Positions 1 through 5,596 are shown, counted from the stretch's first letter. The stretch is DNA of 6,255 nt from Archaeoglobaceae archaeon (GCA_015523685.1 WAJW01000118.1:1-6255), one strand, 5' to 3'. Translations and numbers: made by a program. The notes: generated by a model not told the origin, from the letters alone.

Positions 1-759
1 GGGGTCTCCCGTGAATATCGTCCTTGTGATATCACCGTGGTATCCACTCTCAATATCTTTTGGAAAAACGTCCATAATAATGGAGGAATTCCATTCGAGC
101 CGACCCTCCCCCTTCCAGTGGGGATCAGAACTCCTTACTCCACTGGCAACTATTGTATCGAGGGCGAGATATCCTTTTCTGAAAAGCCATCCTTCAACTC
201 TTCTTCTGACGTAATCAGCATCAATTCCGTCCCCTTTCATTCTGTTCCTCTCTGAAATCAAAAGTCTCCTCACGTATCTTATTGCTTCTATTCCAGCAGA
301 AGCGGATTTTATGATCTTTTCCACCTCTTCTGATGATTTTACAGCCCGCATTTTTGAAAAGGGATTGGGGGTGATCTTTACCTCCATCTCCCGCCTCAAC
401 TCAAATGAGAGAAAGGACGGAAATTTTGAAGGAATACCGGCAACATCAATTTTGCTCTCCTTCAGAAAATGAATTATGACTTTTGAGATGGATTTTTCGG
501 GAGAGCCCGTCTCCTCTATAAACTCTCTGAATCCCAGATCTTCGTATGAGTAGACCTCTCTCACCCTGCTCTCCCTTAAAGCCCTGTTAAATTCCATCTG
601 GGAGACGATCAATGCGTCCCACTCCCCTGTTATAATGTGGATAATCGGGTCGGGGGCCCTGAATCCGGTTCCGTAGAGAATATTTGCATCTCTCTCATCT
701 CCATACTGGATAAAGCAGTCAATTTCCTCCTCTCTCAGAAATTCACTTATTCCCATCAT
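1..759 (-). CDS. M24-family Xaa-Pro dipeptidase/aminopeptidase, C-terminus cut off by window edge
   Basis: The minus strand is open from ATG at 759 to base 1 (253 codons, no stop), so the protein is partial. Residues 1-135 look like the creatinase/prolidase N-terminal domain, which positions substrate. The pita-bread M24 catalytic domain begins near residue 140 (KMRAVKSSEEVEKI, the usual helix at this boundary). In the catalytic part, DTIVASGVRSSDPHW (201-215) matches the conserved SG...PH segment, IIMDVFP supplies a first metal-ligand Asp (D230), and GYHGDITRT supplies a second (D243). The remaining His and two Glu ligands would lie beyond the window. Members are cytoplasmic and release an N-terminal residue before proline, or cleave Xaa-Pro dipeptides, using two metal ions; which applies cannot be told here. 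The start overlaps the upstream Fe-S gene by 17 bases, so the two are probably co-transcribed. A second ATG follows immediately at 756. Confidence 0.88.
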   Translation of the reverse strand, partial: MMGISEFLREEEIDCFIQYGDERDANILYGTGFRAPDPIIHIITGEWDALIVSQMEFNRALRESRVREVYSYEDLGFREFIEETGSPEKSISKVIIHFLKESKIDVAGIPSKFPSFLSFELRREMEVKITPNPFSKMRAVKSSEEVEKIIKSASAGIEAIRYVRRLLISERNRMKGDGIDADYVRRRVEGWLFRKGYLALDTIVASGVRSSDPHWKGEGRLEWNSSIIMDVFPKDIESGYHGDITRTIFTGDP

Positions 760-1372
760 TCTTCCGACCCCACGGGCAGACGTCAATGCAGATCATGCAT
801 CTGGATCTACCATCCTGTCTTGTAACCAGACATTTACTCCTGTCGATACTCCATTTTTCTTCAGGAAGTTCCCTGTAGTCCAATTTCCCTATGGCTCCGA
901 CTGGACATGATTCCACACATATAATGCAATCACCGCAAAGGTTTTTCATCGGTTTTCCTGGAGATAGGGGAATGTCTGTGAGTACTGAGGAGAATATCAC
1001 CCTCGGCCCGAATTCTGGAGTGATGAGAAGGGAGGATTTACCAATCCAGCCAAGTCCCGAGGCCCTTGCAATCGCTTTATGTGACACAATGCCATTCTCG
1101 CAATCAGAAGCCTTTATCACACGGGCTCTGTAACCTCTCTCTCTGATCATCTCTGAAAGTTTTGATGCCGTTTCATCGATCATCCGGATTGTATCCTGTA
1201 TCGTATCAGGATTGCGGGTATCTATTTCGAGGCCCAGAGATATGCCCCTTGTATAGGAATTCATCAAACCTGGTGGTCGGGTCTCAAGTGATGAAATCCT
1301 ACTGAGATCGGCTATACCGTATATACGGGCCCCGTATCTCACAATTCTCTTACCGATCCATCCATCAGGCAC
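743..1372 (-). CDS. Short QueG-like protein with two [4Fe-4S] clusters
   Basis: The 209-residue product resembles the core of epoxyqueuosine reductase QueG and related cobalamin/Fe-S reductases. GLGWIGKSSLLITPEFG (106-122) is the QueG-type segment before the clusters. Cys146, 149, 152 and 156 form CxxCxxCxxxCP, and Cys181, 192, 195 and 199 form a second set ending in CPWG, as in QueG. Bacterial QueG is longer and has a C-terminal HEAT-like domain, which is absent here. Archaea make archaeosine rather than queuosine, so a real role in queuosine synthesis is unlikely; an uncharacterised corrinoid or Fe-S redox function is more plausible. The GTG at 1372 is the only usual start codon before the first helix. 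The frame is open further upstream to a stop at 1439-1441 but holds no ATG, GTG or TTG. A TATA-like box about 29 bases before the GTG fits a leaderless transcript. The 3' end overlaps the M24 peptidase gene. Confidence 0.85.
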   Translation of the reverse strand: MPDGWIGKRIVRYGARIYGIADLSRISSLETRPPGLMNSYTRGISLGLEIDTRNPDTIQDTIRMIDETASKLSEMIRERGYRARVIKASDCENGIVSHKAIARASGLGWIGKSSLLITPEFGPRVIFSSVLTDIPLSPGKPMKNLCGDCIICVESCPVGAIGKLDYRELPEEKWSIDRSKCLVTRQDGRSRCMICIDVCPWGRKNDGNK

Positions 1373-1396
1373 ACAGGTTGAAGTGCCTGGTTCATT

Positions 1397-1406
1397 ATAA
1401 TATTTT
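1397..1406 (-). promoter_or_regulatory. TATA-like box for the QueG-like/M24 peptidase unit
   Basis: On the minus strand this reads AAAATATTAT, preceded by a purine-rich stretch (GAGGAG) where a BRE would lie. Its centre is about 29 bases before the GTG at 1372, the distance expected if transcription starts at or just before the start codon. No convincing Shine-Dalgarno sequence precedes the GTG, in line with a leaderless message. Inferred from position and composition only. Confidence 0.45.
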
Positions 1407-1470
1407 CTCCTCGTACCGCAGGTGATGCATCCAGATCTTTATTATTCTGCAATAAATAAAACCCAAACTC

Positions 1471-1480
1471 TAATATATAA
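1471..1480 (+). promoter_or_regulatory. TATA-like box for the KaiC-like gene at 1508
   Basis: TAATATATAA lies in a very AT-rich part of the 135-base divergent intergenic region (1373-1507). It is centred about 33 bases before the ATG at 1508, predicting a leader of only a few bases. A second AT block at 1482-1490 (ATAATTATA) is an alternative, at about 22 bases. AAGGG at 1501-1505 is a weak ribosome-binding site at best. Confidence 0.45.
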
Positions 1481-1507
1481 CATAATTATATCTTAATCTG
1501 AAGGGTT

Positions 1508-2221
1508 ATGAAGGAAGTTATATCGACGGGCATACAGAATCTTGACGTCGCTCTCGGTGGGGGATATCCACTGGGAAGCGTGATTCTCATGCTGGAGGAA
1601 CCCGGTGCTGGGGCCCATGTTTTCGCAAGCCATTTTGTTGCGGAGGGATTGAAGAATTCTGACAAAGTACTCTACATATCCACAGATTATACCAAAGATG
1701 AGGTGGAGAACAATCTGAGGGAGATCTACAGGGGAGACAGTCTCGAAAGTCTCAGGATACTCGATCTTTTCTCTCACAGATATCCTCACCTGTTCCAGGA
1801 AACCAAACTCACCACCAGAGACTTTCTCAGAAGTGGTTATGATCCGATGAACTACACGAGAGTTGAGATCGAGAAAGATACATATCTCCGGATAGTCGTT
1901 AACTCAATATCCTATTTTGCAATGAATTACTCCGATAAGGAAGTGATAGAGTTCATTGAATTCTGTTCGATGATTGCAAGACAGAACAGAAGTGTTTTTC
2001 TTCTGCTCATGACCACCGGCATGCACGATCCAAAAATTGAAACCGCAGTCAAGCATGAGGCAGATGGAATCATCGAGCTGAAAATAGAGGAAATGGGTAA
2101 TGAGCTTCAGAGAGTTATTAAATTCAGAAAAATGCCGAGCAATGTGGTTCCAAAGAGCATAATGAGATACGATCTAACCTCGGAAGGGGTGAGAATGGAG
2201 ACACTGAGAAGGGTTCTTTGA
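1508..2221 (+). CDS. KaiC/RAD55-like RecA-fold protein with degenerate Walker A and Walker B (predicted non-ATPase)
   Basis: The 237-residue product begins with the KaiC signature STGIQNLDVALGGGYPLGS (6-24) and keeps the RecA-like order of strands. The P-loop position reads EEPGAGAHVFA (30-40), with Ala35 and His36 where KaiC has Lys-Thr. The strand before the catalytic glutamates reads YISTDY, giving Asp60-Tyr61 in place of Glu-Glu. The Walker B strand reads LRIVVNS, with Asn132 for the metal-binding Asp. Every main nucleotide-handling residue is thus changed, so ATP hydrolysis is unlikely. The C-terminal part (FRKMP near 206-210, then MRYDL and a final strand) resembles the product of 4829-5596, which also has a GAG-type false P-loop; the two look like one subfamily. 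I recall similar GAG-type loops in haloarchaeal proteins labelled RAD55-family or HTR-like, from memory only. The gene is separated from the other KaiC-like genes by prs and rpl40e. Partner and function are unknown. Confidence 0.85.
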   Translation: MKEVISTGIQNLDVALGGGYPLGSVILMLEEPGAGAHVFASHFVAEGLKNSDKVLYISTDYTKDEVENNLREIYRGDSLESLRILDLFSHRYPHLFQETKLTTRDFLRSGYDPMNYTRVEIEKDTYLRIVVNSISYFAMNYSDKEVIEFIEFCSMIARQNRSVFLLLMTTGMHDPKIETAVKHEADGIIELKIEEMGNELQRVIKFRKMPSNVVPKSIMRYDLTSEGVRMETLRRVL

Positions 2222-2270
2222 TTATGGGCGACCTCTCCGGGGCATTGATCCATCATTGTACAACTCCCTG

Positions 2271-2288
2271 AAAAACACAAATGTTTTT
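2271..2288. repeat. Perfect 7-bp inverted repeat at the prs promoter
   Basis: AAAAACA (2271-2277) and TGTTTTT (2282-2288) are exact reverse complements around a 4-base spacer, CAAA. The right arm runs into the putative TATA element of prs, so the repeat could be an operator covering the promoter. It could also be a weak oligo-T terminator for the gene ending at 2221. AT-only arms of this length arise by chance fairly often in such DNA. Confidence 0.4.
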
Positions 2289-2291
2289 AAT
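2284..2291 (+). promoter_or_regulatory. TATA-like box for prs
   Basis: TTTTTAAT is centred about 26 bases upstream of the ATG at 2314, the spacing expected for a leaderless archaeal transcript. This placement is one reason to choose 2314 as the prs start: the in-frame ATG at 2281 would lie upstream of the promoter. GTGAG at 2306-2310 is too close to the ATG to be a good ribosome-binding site. Confidence 0.5.
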
Positions 2292-2313
2292 GGAATTCAT
2301 ACTACGTGAGAGT

Positions 2314-3168
2314 ATGAAAATAGTTCCGGGAAGTTCATCTCCCGTCCTTTCTTACAGGATATCAAAAATGCTTGGTTCCAGCCTTGTTCAGGTTGAGTAC
2401 AGAAGGTTTCCGGATGGAGAGATATACGTCAGGGTTCCGGAGGTGGAGGGTGAGGATGTACTGATAGTACAGAGCATTATAAGGCCAGAAGACTGGGTAA
2501 CCCTCATGCTTCTGGCTGACGCATGTGAGAAAGCCTCGGATATGATTGCATTCATCCCATACATGGGGTATGCCAGGCAGGATAGAAGGTTCAGAGAAGG
2601 TGAACCCCTCAGCATTTCTGTCGTTGCAAGATCCCTCAGATCTGTTGGACTCAGCAGGATAATAACGGTTAACCTCCACAGTTCAAAGTCCAGAAAATAT
2701 TTTGAGGAGCTTTACGAGCTTGATGCCATGCCCCTCCTTGGGAGGTATCTGAGATCTCATGAATGTGTGTTCATCTCACCCGATAAAGGTTCGGTGGAGA
2801 GAGTGAAGAGAGCGGCAGAGACTGCTGGAGTGGAATGGGATTTCATGGAGAAGAGGAGAATAGACTCTGAAACTGTCGAGATCTCTCCCGGAAATGTCGA
2901 CGTTAGCGGGAAGGATGTTGTAATCATAGACGATATCATCTCCACAGGTGGTACCGTTGCCGAGGCCGGGAAGGCTCTGCTTGAACTCGGTGCAAAAAGG
3001 GTGAGATCAGCATGCATTCACGCGGTGCTTGCGGGAAATGCAATAGTAAGAATGAGTTCCGCTGGTGTGGAAGACATAATCGCAACCGACACAATAGAAA
3101 ATGCGGTCAGCGTGATATCCGTAAAGGATCTGGTCGGAGAATCCCTGAAAGAAATGGGCTATGTCTGA
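2314..3168 (+). CDS. prs: Ribose-phosphate pyrophosphokinase (PRPP synthetase)
   Basis: The 284-residue cytoplasmic enzyme transfers the pyrophosphate group of ATP to ribose 5-phosphate, making PRPP for purine, pyrimidine, histidine and tryptophan synthesis. FPDGE (32-36) is the conserved N-terminal motif. IPYMGYARQDRRFREGEP (81-98) is the ATP-binding flexible segment typical of the family. NLHS (120-123) carries the His near the active site, and SPDKG (155-159) is also conserved. DVVIIDDIISTGGT (201-214) is the classic PRPP/ribose-phosphate loop. All key motifs are intact. The length fits archaeal homologues, which are shorter than bacterial Prs. An in-frame ATG at 2281 would add 11 residues (MFLMEFILRES) not expected in the family and would overlap the TATA-like box, so 2314 is preferred. 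The gene sits between a KaiC-like gene and rpl40e and appears to have its own promoter. Its base composition is richer in GC than the downstream operon. Confidence 0.96.
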   Translation: MKIVPGSSSPVLSYRISKMLGSSLVQVEYRRFPDGEIYVRVPEVEGEDVLIVQSIIRPEDWVTLMLLADACEKASDMIAFIPYMGYARQDRRFREGEPLSISVVARSLRSVGLSRIITVNLHSSKSRKYFEELYELDAMPLLGRYLRSHECVFISPDKGSVERVKRAAETAGVEWDFMEKRRIDSETVEISPGNVDVSGKDVVIIDDIISTGGTVAEAGKALLELGAKRVRSACIHAVLAGNAIVRMSSAGVEDIIATDTIENAVSVISVKDLVGESLKEMGYV

Positions 3169-3218
3169 GTGAATCGTGCGGGGAGGGATACAGGGAAAGT
3201 ATGAAGATCTGAACCAAA

Positions 3219-3227
3219 AATTATTTA
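3219..3227 (+). promoter_or_regulatory. TATA-like box for rpl40e
   Basis: AATTATTTA, preceded by a run of five A that could serve as BRE, is centred about 28 bases before the ATG at 3252. No GGAGG-type site lies before the ATG, so a leaderless message is likely. It implies that rpl40e can be transcribed independently of prs, although read-through from prs across the 83-base gap is possible. Confidence 0.45.
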
Positions 3228-3251
3228 TTCACATCACCCGAGCGGGTTAGC

Positions 3252-3401
3252 ATGGCGAGATTTCCAGAGGCTGAAGCGAGACTCCTTAACGTAAAGATAT
3301 GCATGAAATGCAACGCCAGAAACCCAGTTAAAGCAAAAACGTGCAGAAAATGTGGCTATAAGGGCCTCAGAATGAAATCAAGAGAGAAGAAGGGCAAGTA
3401 A
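3252..3401 (+). CDS. rpl40e: Large-subunit ribosomal protein L40e
   Basis: A 49-residue, strongly basic protein. Cys17-x-x-Cys20 (CMKC) and Cys31-x-x-Cys34 (CRKC) form the zinc-binding knuckle of L40e. The N-terminus MARFPEAEARLLN and the Lys/Arg-rich tail (KSREKKGK) are what archaeal L40e looks like. In eukaryotes the same domain is fused to ubiquitin; in archaea it stands alone, as here. It is a structural component of the 50S subunit, so expression should be constitutive and growth-linked. The ATG at 3252 gives the exact family length. Confidence 0.95.
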   Translation: MARFPEAEARLLNVKICMKCNARNPVKAKTCRKCGYKGLRMKSREKKGK

Positions 3402-3444
3402 TCTTATTTGCTGTACTGAATATTCATATCCATTGCTGGATTGA

Positions 3445-3450
3445 TTTTTT
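3445..3450 (+). terminator. Oligo-T terminator candidate after rpl40e
   Basis: A run of six T (TTTTTT) lies 44 bases after the rpl40e stop, within TTGATTTTTTATTG. Archaeal termination commonly uses U-rich tracts without a strong hairpin, and none is obvious here. Later T runs at about 3478-3484 and 3508-3512 may contribute. The rest of the 138-base gap up to 3539 shows no small gene. Confidence 0.35.
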
Positions 3451-3507
3451 ATTGAACATCGTTGCCTGGACACCTGAAATTTTTGAATATTACATATAAG
3501 AGAATAA

Positions 3508-3516
3508 TTTTTAAAT
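3508..3516 (+). promoter_or_regulatory. TATA-like box for the four-gene KaiC-like operon
   Basis: TTTTTAAAT, in a strongly AT-rich stretch (3477-3535), is centred about 28 bases before the ATG at 3540. There is no ribosome-binding site before that ATG, which fits a leaderless first gene. The following genes in the operon have very short gaps, and this is the only good promoter candidate for them in the window. Confidence 0.5.
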
Positions 3517-3539
3517 AATTAATAGGCAATTTTTGTACC

Positions 3540-4250
3540 ATGGAAAGGCTCCCCTTTGGAATAAAAAGAGTTGATGATGCACTTGGTGGGGGAATTGATA
3601 GAGAAACAATAGCTCTGATCGCAGGGAGAAGCGGGAGTGGTAAAACAATTCTGGCATCGCAATGGGCGGCGGAAGGAGTCAGGAGTGGAGATTCGATAAT
3701 ATACATATCAACAACATTCACAGAAAAAAGCTGTCGGACATATATCGGTGAAATGAAATTTATGAAAGAGCTCTATGACAGGGTTAACTGGAGATTCGTG
3801 AGAATCGATGCACGGTATTTTCTTCCAATGACGAGGGAGAAAATCAGAGATTCATCTTTGAAAACAATTGGTATGCCTCTGGAAAAAGTGGACAGATTGA
3901 TTTTTGATACCATAACTGATCTGGATAAAGCACTTCACGACCCCGTTCTCTTTAGAACTGCTCTGAGATATTTTGCAGAGTTGTGCCATGAGAACGGGAT
4001 AACTGCAATCTTCGTGGAAGAGGCTCCAATGGTTTCAGAATGGAGTGAAACAAAAAATCTCGCAGAAACCATAATATTCACCGATATTCTGCGGGTTCCG
4101 GAAGGCTATGCAAGAGGGTTGAGAATACTTAAAAAATACAGGCACTCCCATCCCCTTGGATATATCCCCTTTGAAATCACAGAAAGCGGAATTGAGACAA
4201 AAGAGGGGTGGCTTGTCAGAAAGGATTACGAATTCGTTTATAAGAAATGA
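3540..4250 (+). CDS. KaiC-like ATPase-fold protein with intact P-loop but no catalytic glutamates
   Basis: The 236-residue single-domain protein opens with the KaiC pattern FGIKRVDDALGGGI (6-19). Walker A is complete: GRSGSGKT (29-36), with Lys35-Thr36. Walker B is RLIFDTITDLD, with Asp123. The strand that in KaiC ends in two catalytic glutamates reads YISTTFTE here, placing Thr59-Phe60 at those positions. ATP binding is therefore expected, but fast hydrolysis is doubtful. The C-terminal RGLRILKKYRHSHPLGYIPF (192-211) matches the KaiC K-R-HS segment that contacts nucleotide on the neighbouring subunit. First gene of a four-gene operon; the next start is 13 bases after its stop. It may be a signalling ATPase of the RAD55/KaiC class rather than a DNA-repair recombinase, since no DNA-binding loops typical of RadA are evident. 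Substrate and partner are unknown. Confidence 0.88.
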   Translation: MERLPFGIKRVDDALGGGIDRETIALIAGRSGSGKTILASQWAAEGVRSGDSIIYISTTFTEKSCRTYIGEMKFMKELYDRVNWRFVRIDARYFLPMTREKIRDSSLKTIGMPLEKVDRLIFDTITDLDKALHDPVLFRTALRYFAELCHENGITAIFVEEAPMVSEWSETKNLAETIIFTDILRVPEGYARGLRILKKYRHSHPLGYIPFEITESGIETKEGWLVRKDYEFVYKK

Positions 4251-4263
4251 ACACCGGAAAGAC

Positions 4264-4818
4264 ATGATGGCTGAAGTTATTGATAAAATAAGAAAATCCA
4301 TTGAAAATGGCTCGGAGGTTTTGCTTGTAATAGCTCCGGCGGAAAAATACGTCAGTACAATGATCGAAATTATAAAACACATCTCACATGATTTTGAAAT
4401 AATTTATGTCACGCTGAACCGTCCCTATCCTTCAGTGAAGAAATTGCTTGAAGGTAATGGAATAGACATTTCAGGATTTCTGTTTATAGATTGCATAACG
4501 AGACAAATTGGAGGAGAGGAGATGGATGGTGACAGGTGCATATATCTGAATTCTCTTGATCTTTCTCAAATTCAGGTTGCCATTGAGAATGCGATGAATT
4601 TATTGACTTCAGAAAGAAAATTCATATACCTTGATTCACTCTCCACCATAGCCCTCTACAAATCAGAAGAAAGTCTGATGAGATTTATCAGATATCTAAC
4701 AGGAAAAGTGAGGGTTAAAGGATTTGTATGCACACTTTTTCTTGTGGAAAAGGAAATGGATGATGTCTATTATTCCCAGCTTTCGTTGATGGTTGATGAT
4801 CTGGTTGAAGTTGAATGA
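4264..4818 (+). CDS. KaiC-related RecA-fold protein lacking a P-loop (184 aa)
   Basis: A 184-residue product. EVLLVIAPAEKYVST (18-32) occupies the place of the first strand and Walker A of KaiC-like proteins, but no GxxxxGK(T/S) exists. IIYVTLNRPYPSVKKLL (46-62) follows as strand plus helix, FLFIDCITR (72-80) as a further strand, and KFIYLDSLSTIALY (119-132) is a good Walker B strand with Asp124. The pattern TLNRPYPSVKK...NGIDIS...FID is one I recall from uncharacterised archaeal KaiC-like proteins, possibly related to the DUF835 type; that placement is tentative. It lacks the usual LDxxLGGG opening. The ATG at 4264 is chosen because it follows the previous stop by 13 bases, with CGGAAAG just before it; the in-frame ATG at 4156 would overlap the upstream gene by 95 bases, and ATG 4267 is equally possible. 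Operon position between an ATP-binding and a GAG-loop paralogue suggests a non-catalytic partner or ligand sensor. Confidence 0.8.
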   Translation: MMAEVIDKIRKSIENGSEVLLVIAPAEKYVSTMIEIIKHISHDFEIIYVTLNRPYPSVKKLLEGNGIDISGFLFIDCITRQIGGEEMDGDRCIYLNSLDLSQIQVAIENAMNLLTSERKFIYLDSLSTIALYKSEESLMRFIRYLTGKVRVKGFVCTLFLVEKEMDDVYYSQLSLMVDDLVEVE

Positions 4819-4822
4819 GGTG
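4817..4822 (+). promoter_or_regulatory. Ribosome-binding site GAGGTG overlapping the upstream stop codon
   Basis: GAGGTG matches the archaeal anti-Shine-Dalgarno end of 16S rRNA and lies 6 bases before the ATG at 4829. It shares its first two bases with the TGA stop of the preceding gene (4816-4818). This decides the start of the downstream gene: an upstream in-frame ATG at 4793 would add 12 residues and has no such site. Confidence 0.75.
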
Positions 4823-4828
4823 TGTAGA

Positions 4829-5596
4829 ATGGCATTTCAGACAGGAATAGAGGTGCTGGACAACACAATAGGGGGTTTGAATCCCGGAGTGGTGTTGCTT
4901 GCGGAAGAGGTGGGTGCCGGTGGAAGAGAGTTCGCTCTTACAACAATGATGAACATTACTGGCATGGGTGACTCTGAAGTTCACTATGTTTCCATCCTTT
5001 TTGATGAGGATGAAATAAAAAGAGAGTTACATGAGACATTTCCAGAAGCAGATCCTGCATGGATCCAGAGAGTCAGGATGCATTCCTTTGTAAAGGAATA
5101 TTTTTCAAGATCGATAGTCCCGATACACTGGATAACTGAGGATGTATCGTTTGACACACTTCAGAGTGAGAAGATTCTTGAAAAACTTATTGATCTTTTT
5201 GACGGGTTGGGAGAAAATGCGGTGGTTTTACTTGATTCTATCACTGACATAATCAGAAAAACAAGAGTTTTTGGTAAAACAGAGCTTGAGTGGTCGGATT
5301 TCATTGATTTTCTGGCAGGAGTCCGCAAGCTTGTTTTGAAGAAAAATATTCTCCTTTTATGCTTGCTGGCAAAGGATGTTATGGAGCATTCAAAACTTGA
5401 AGAGTTATTCAATACCGTCAGTGGCGTCTTCATATTCGAGTGGCAGGAGGAAACGGGAGGTATGAGACGGTCGATGTATGTAAGAAAGCTACCCGGAGCG
5501 GTCTCAATCCTGGAGAAAGAAAGAATCGAGCGGTACGACCTGTATATACATCCTATGGATGGTCTGGTGGTATCGAGGGTCAAGAGAATCGCATGA
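4829..5596 (+). CDS. KaiC/RAD55-like RecA-fold protein with GAG-type false P-loop, Walker B kept
   Basis: A 255-residue product. FQTGIEVLDNTIGG (3-16) is the KaiC-type opening. The P-loop position reads AEEVGAGGREFAL (25-37), with Gly32-Arg33 in place of Lys-Thr. The catalytic-glutamate strand reads HYVSILFDED, giving Leu57-Phe58. Walker B is intact: AVVLLDSITDI with Asp136. The helix EDEIKRELHETF (60-71) and the end VRKLP...IERYDLYIHPMDGLVV parallel KDEVENNLREIY and FRKMP...MRYDL in the product of 1508-2221, marking the two as paralogues of one subfamily. ATP binding is doubtful and hydrolysis unlikely. The start at 4829 is supported by the GAGGTG site. The gene lies 10 bases after the preceding one and 9 before the next, so coupled translation and subunit co-assembly are plausible. 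It resembles what I recall as the haloarchaeal HTR-like/RAD55 group; a regulatory role is inference. Confidence 0.86.
   Translation: MAFQTGIEVLDNTIGGLNPGVVLLAEEVGAGGREFALTTMMNITGMGDSEVHYVSILFDEDEIKRELHETFPEADPAWIQRVRMHSFVKEYFSRSIVPIHWITEDVSFDTLQSEKILEKLIDLFDGLGENAVVLLDSITDIIRKTRVFGKTELEWSDFIDFLAGVRKLVLKKNILLLCLLAKDVMEHSKLEELFNTVSGVFIFEWQEETGGMRRSMYVRKLPGAVSILEKERIERYDLYIHPMDGLVVSRVKRIA

Noticed and set aside
11..255. Plus-strand open frames of 67 and 72 codons.
   Set aside because: They lie antisense to the M24 peptidase, which shows clear metal-ligand motifs on the other strand; the translations resemble no protein.
1493..1789. Minus-strand frame of 98 codons, and similar ones at 2362-2679, 4035-4382 and 5161-5682.
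   Set aside because: All are antisense to well-supported plus-strand genes and have low-complexity or family-less translations.
2281..2313. Longer N-terminus for prs from ATG 2281 (11 extra residues).
   Set aside because: The extra residues are not expected in PRPP synthetases, whose archaeal forms begin about at MKIVPG, and this ATG lies just before the TATA-like element.
3012..3212. Plus-strand frame of 66 codons over the 3' end of prs.
   Set aside because: It is an out-of-frame reading of the conserved C-terminus of prs; its repeated NRHNRK-like composition reflects the shifted frame.
3236..3247. ACCCG-AG-CGGGT inverted repeat in the short region before rpl40e.
   Set aside because: Arms of five bases with a two-base spacer cannot form a normal hairpin, and such a short repeat is easily due to chance; an operator role has no other support.
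3418..3425. GAATATTC palindrome after rpl40e.
   Set aside because: An isolated 8-base AT-rich palindrome in AT-rich spacer DNA; no second copy or associated site.
4156..4263. Longer N-terminus for the P-loop-less KaiC-related protein from ATG 4156.
   Set aside because: It would overlap the end of the upstream gene by 95 bases, and the extra residues show no family resemblance; ATG 4264 follows the stop closely.
4793..4828. Longer N-terminus for the gene starting at 4829.
   Set aside because: The added residues precede the conserved KaiC opening, overlap the previous gene and lack a ribosome-binding site; GAGGTG at 4817-4822 points to 4829.
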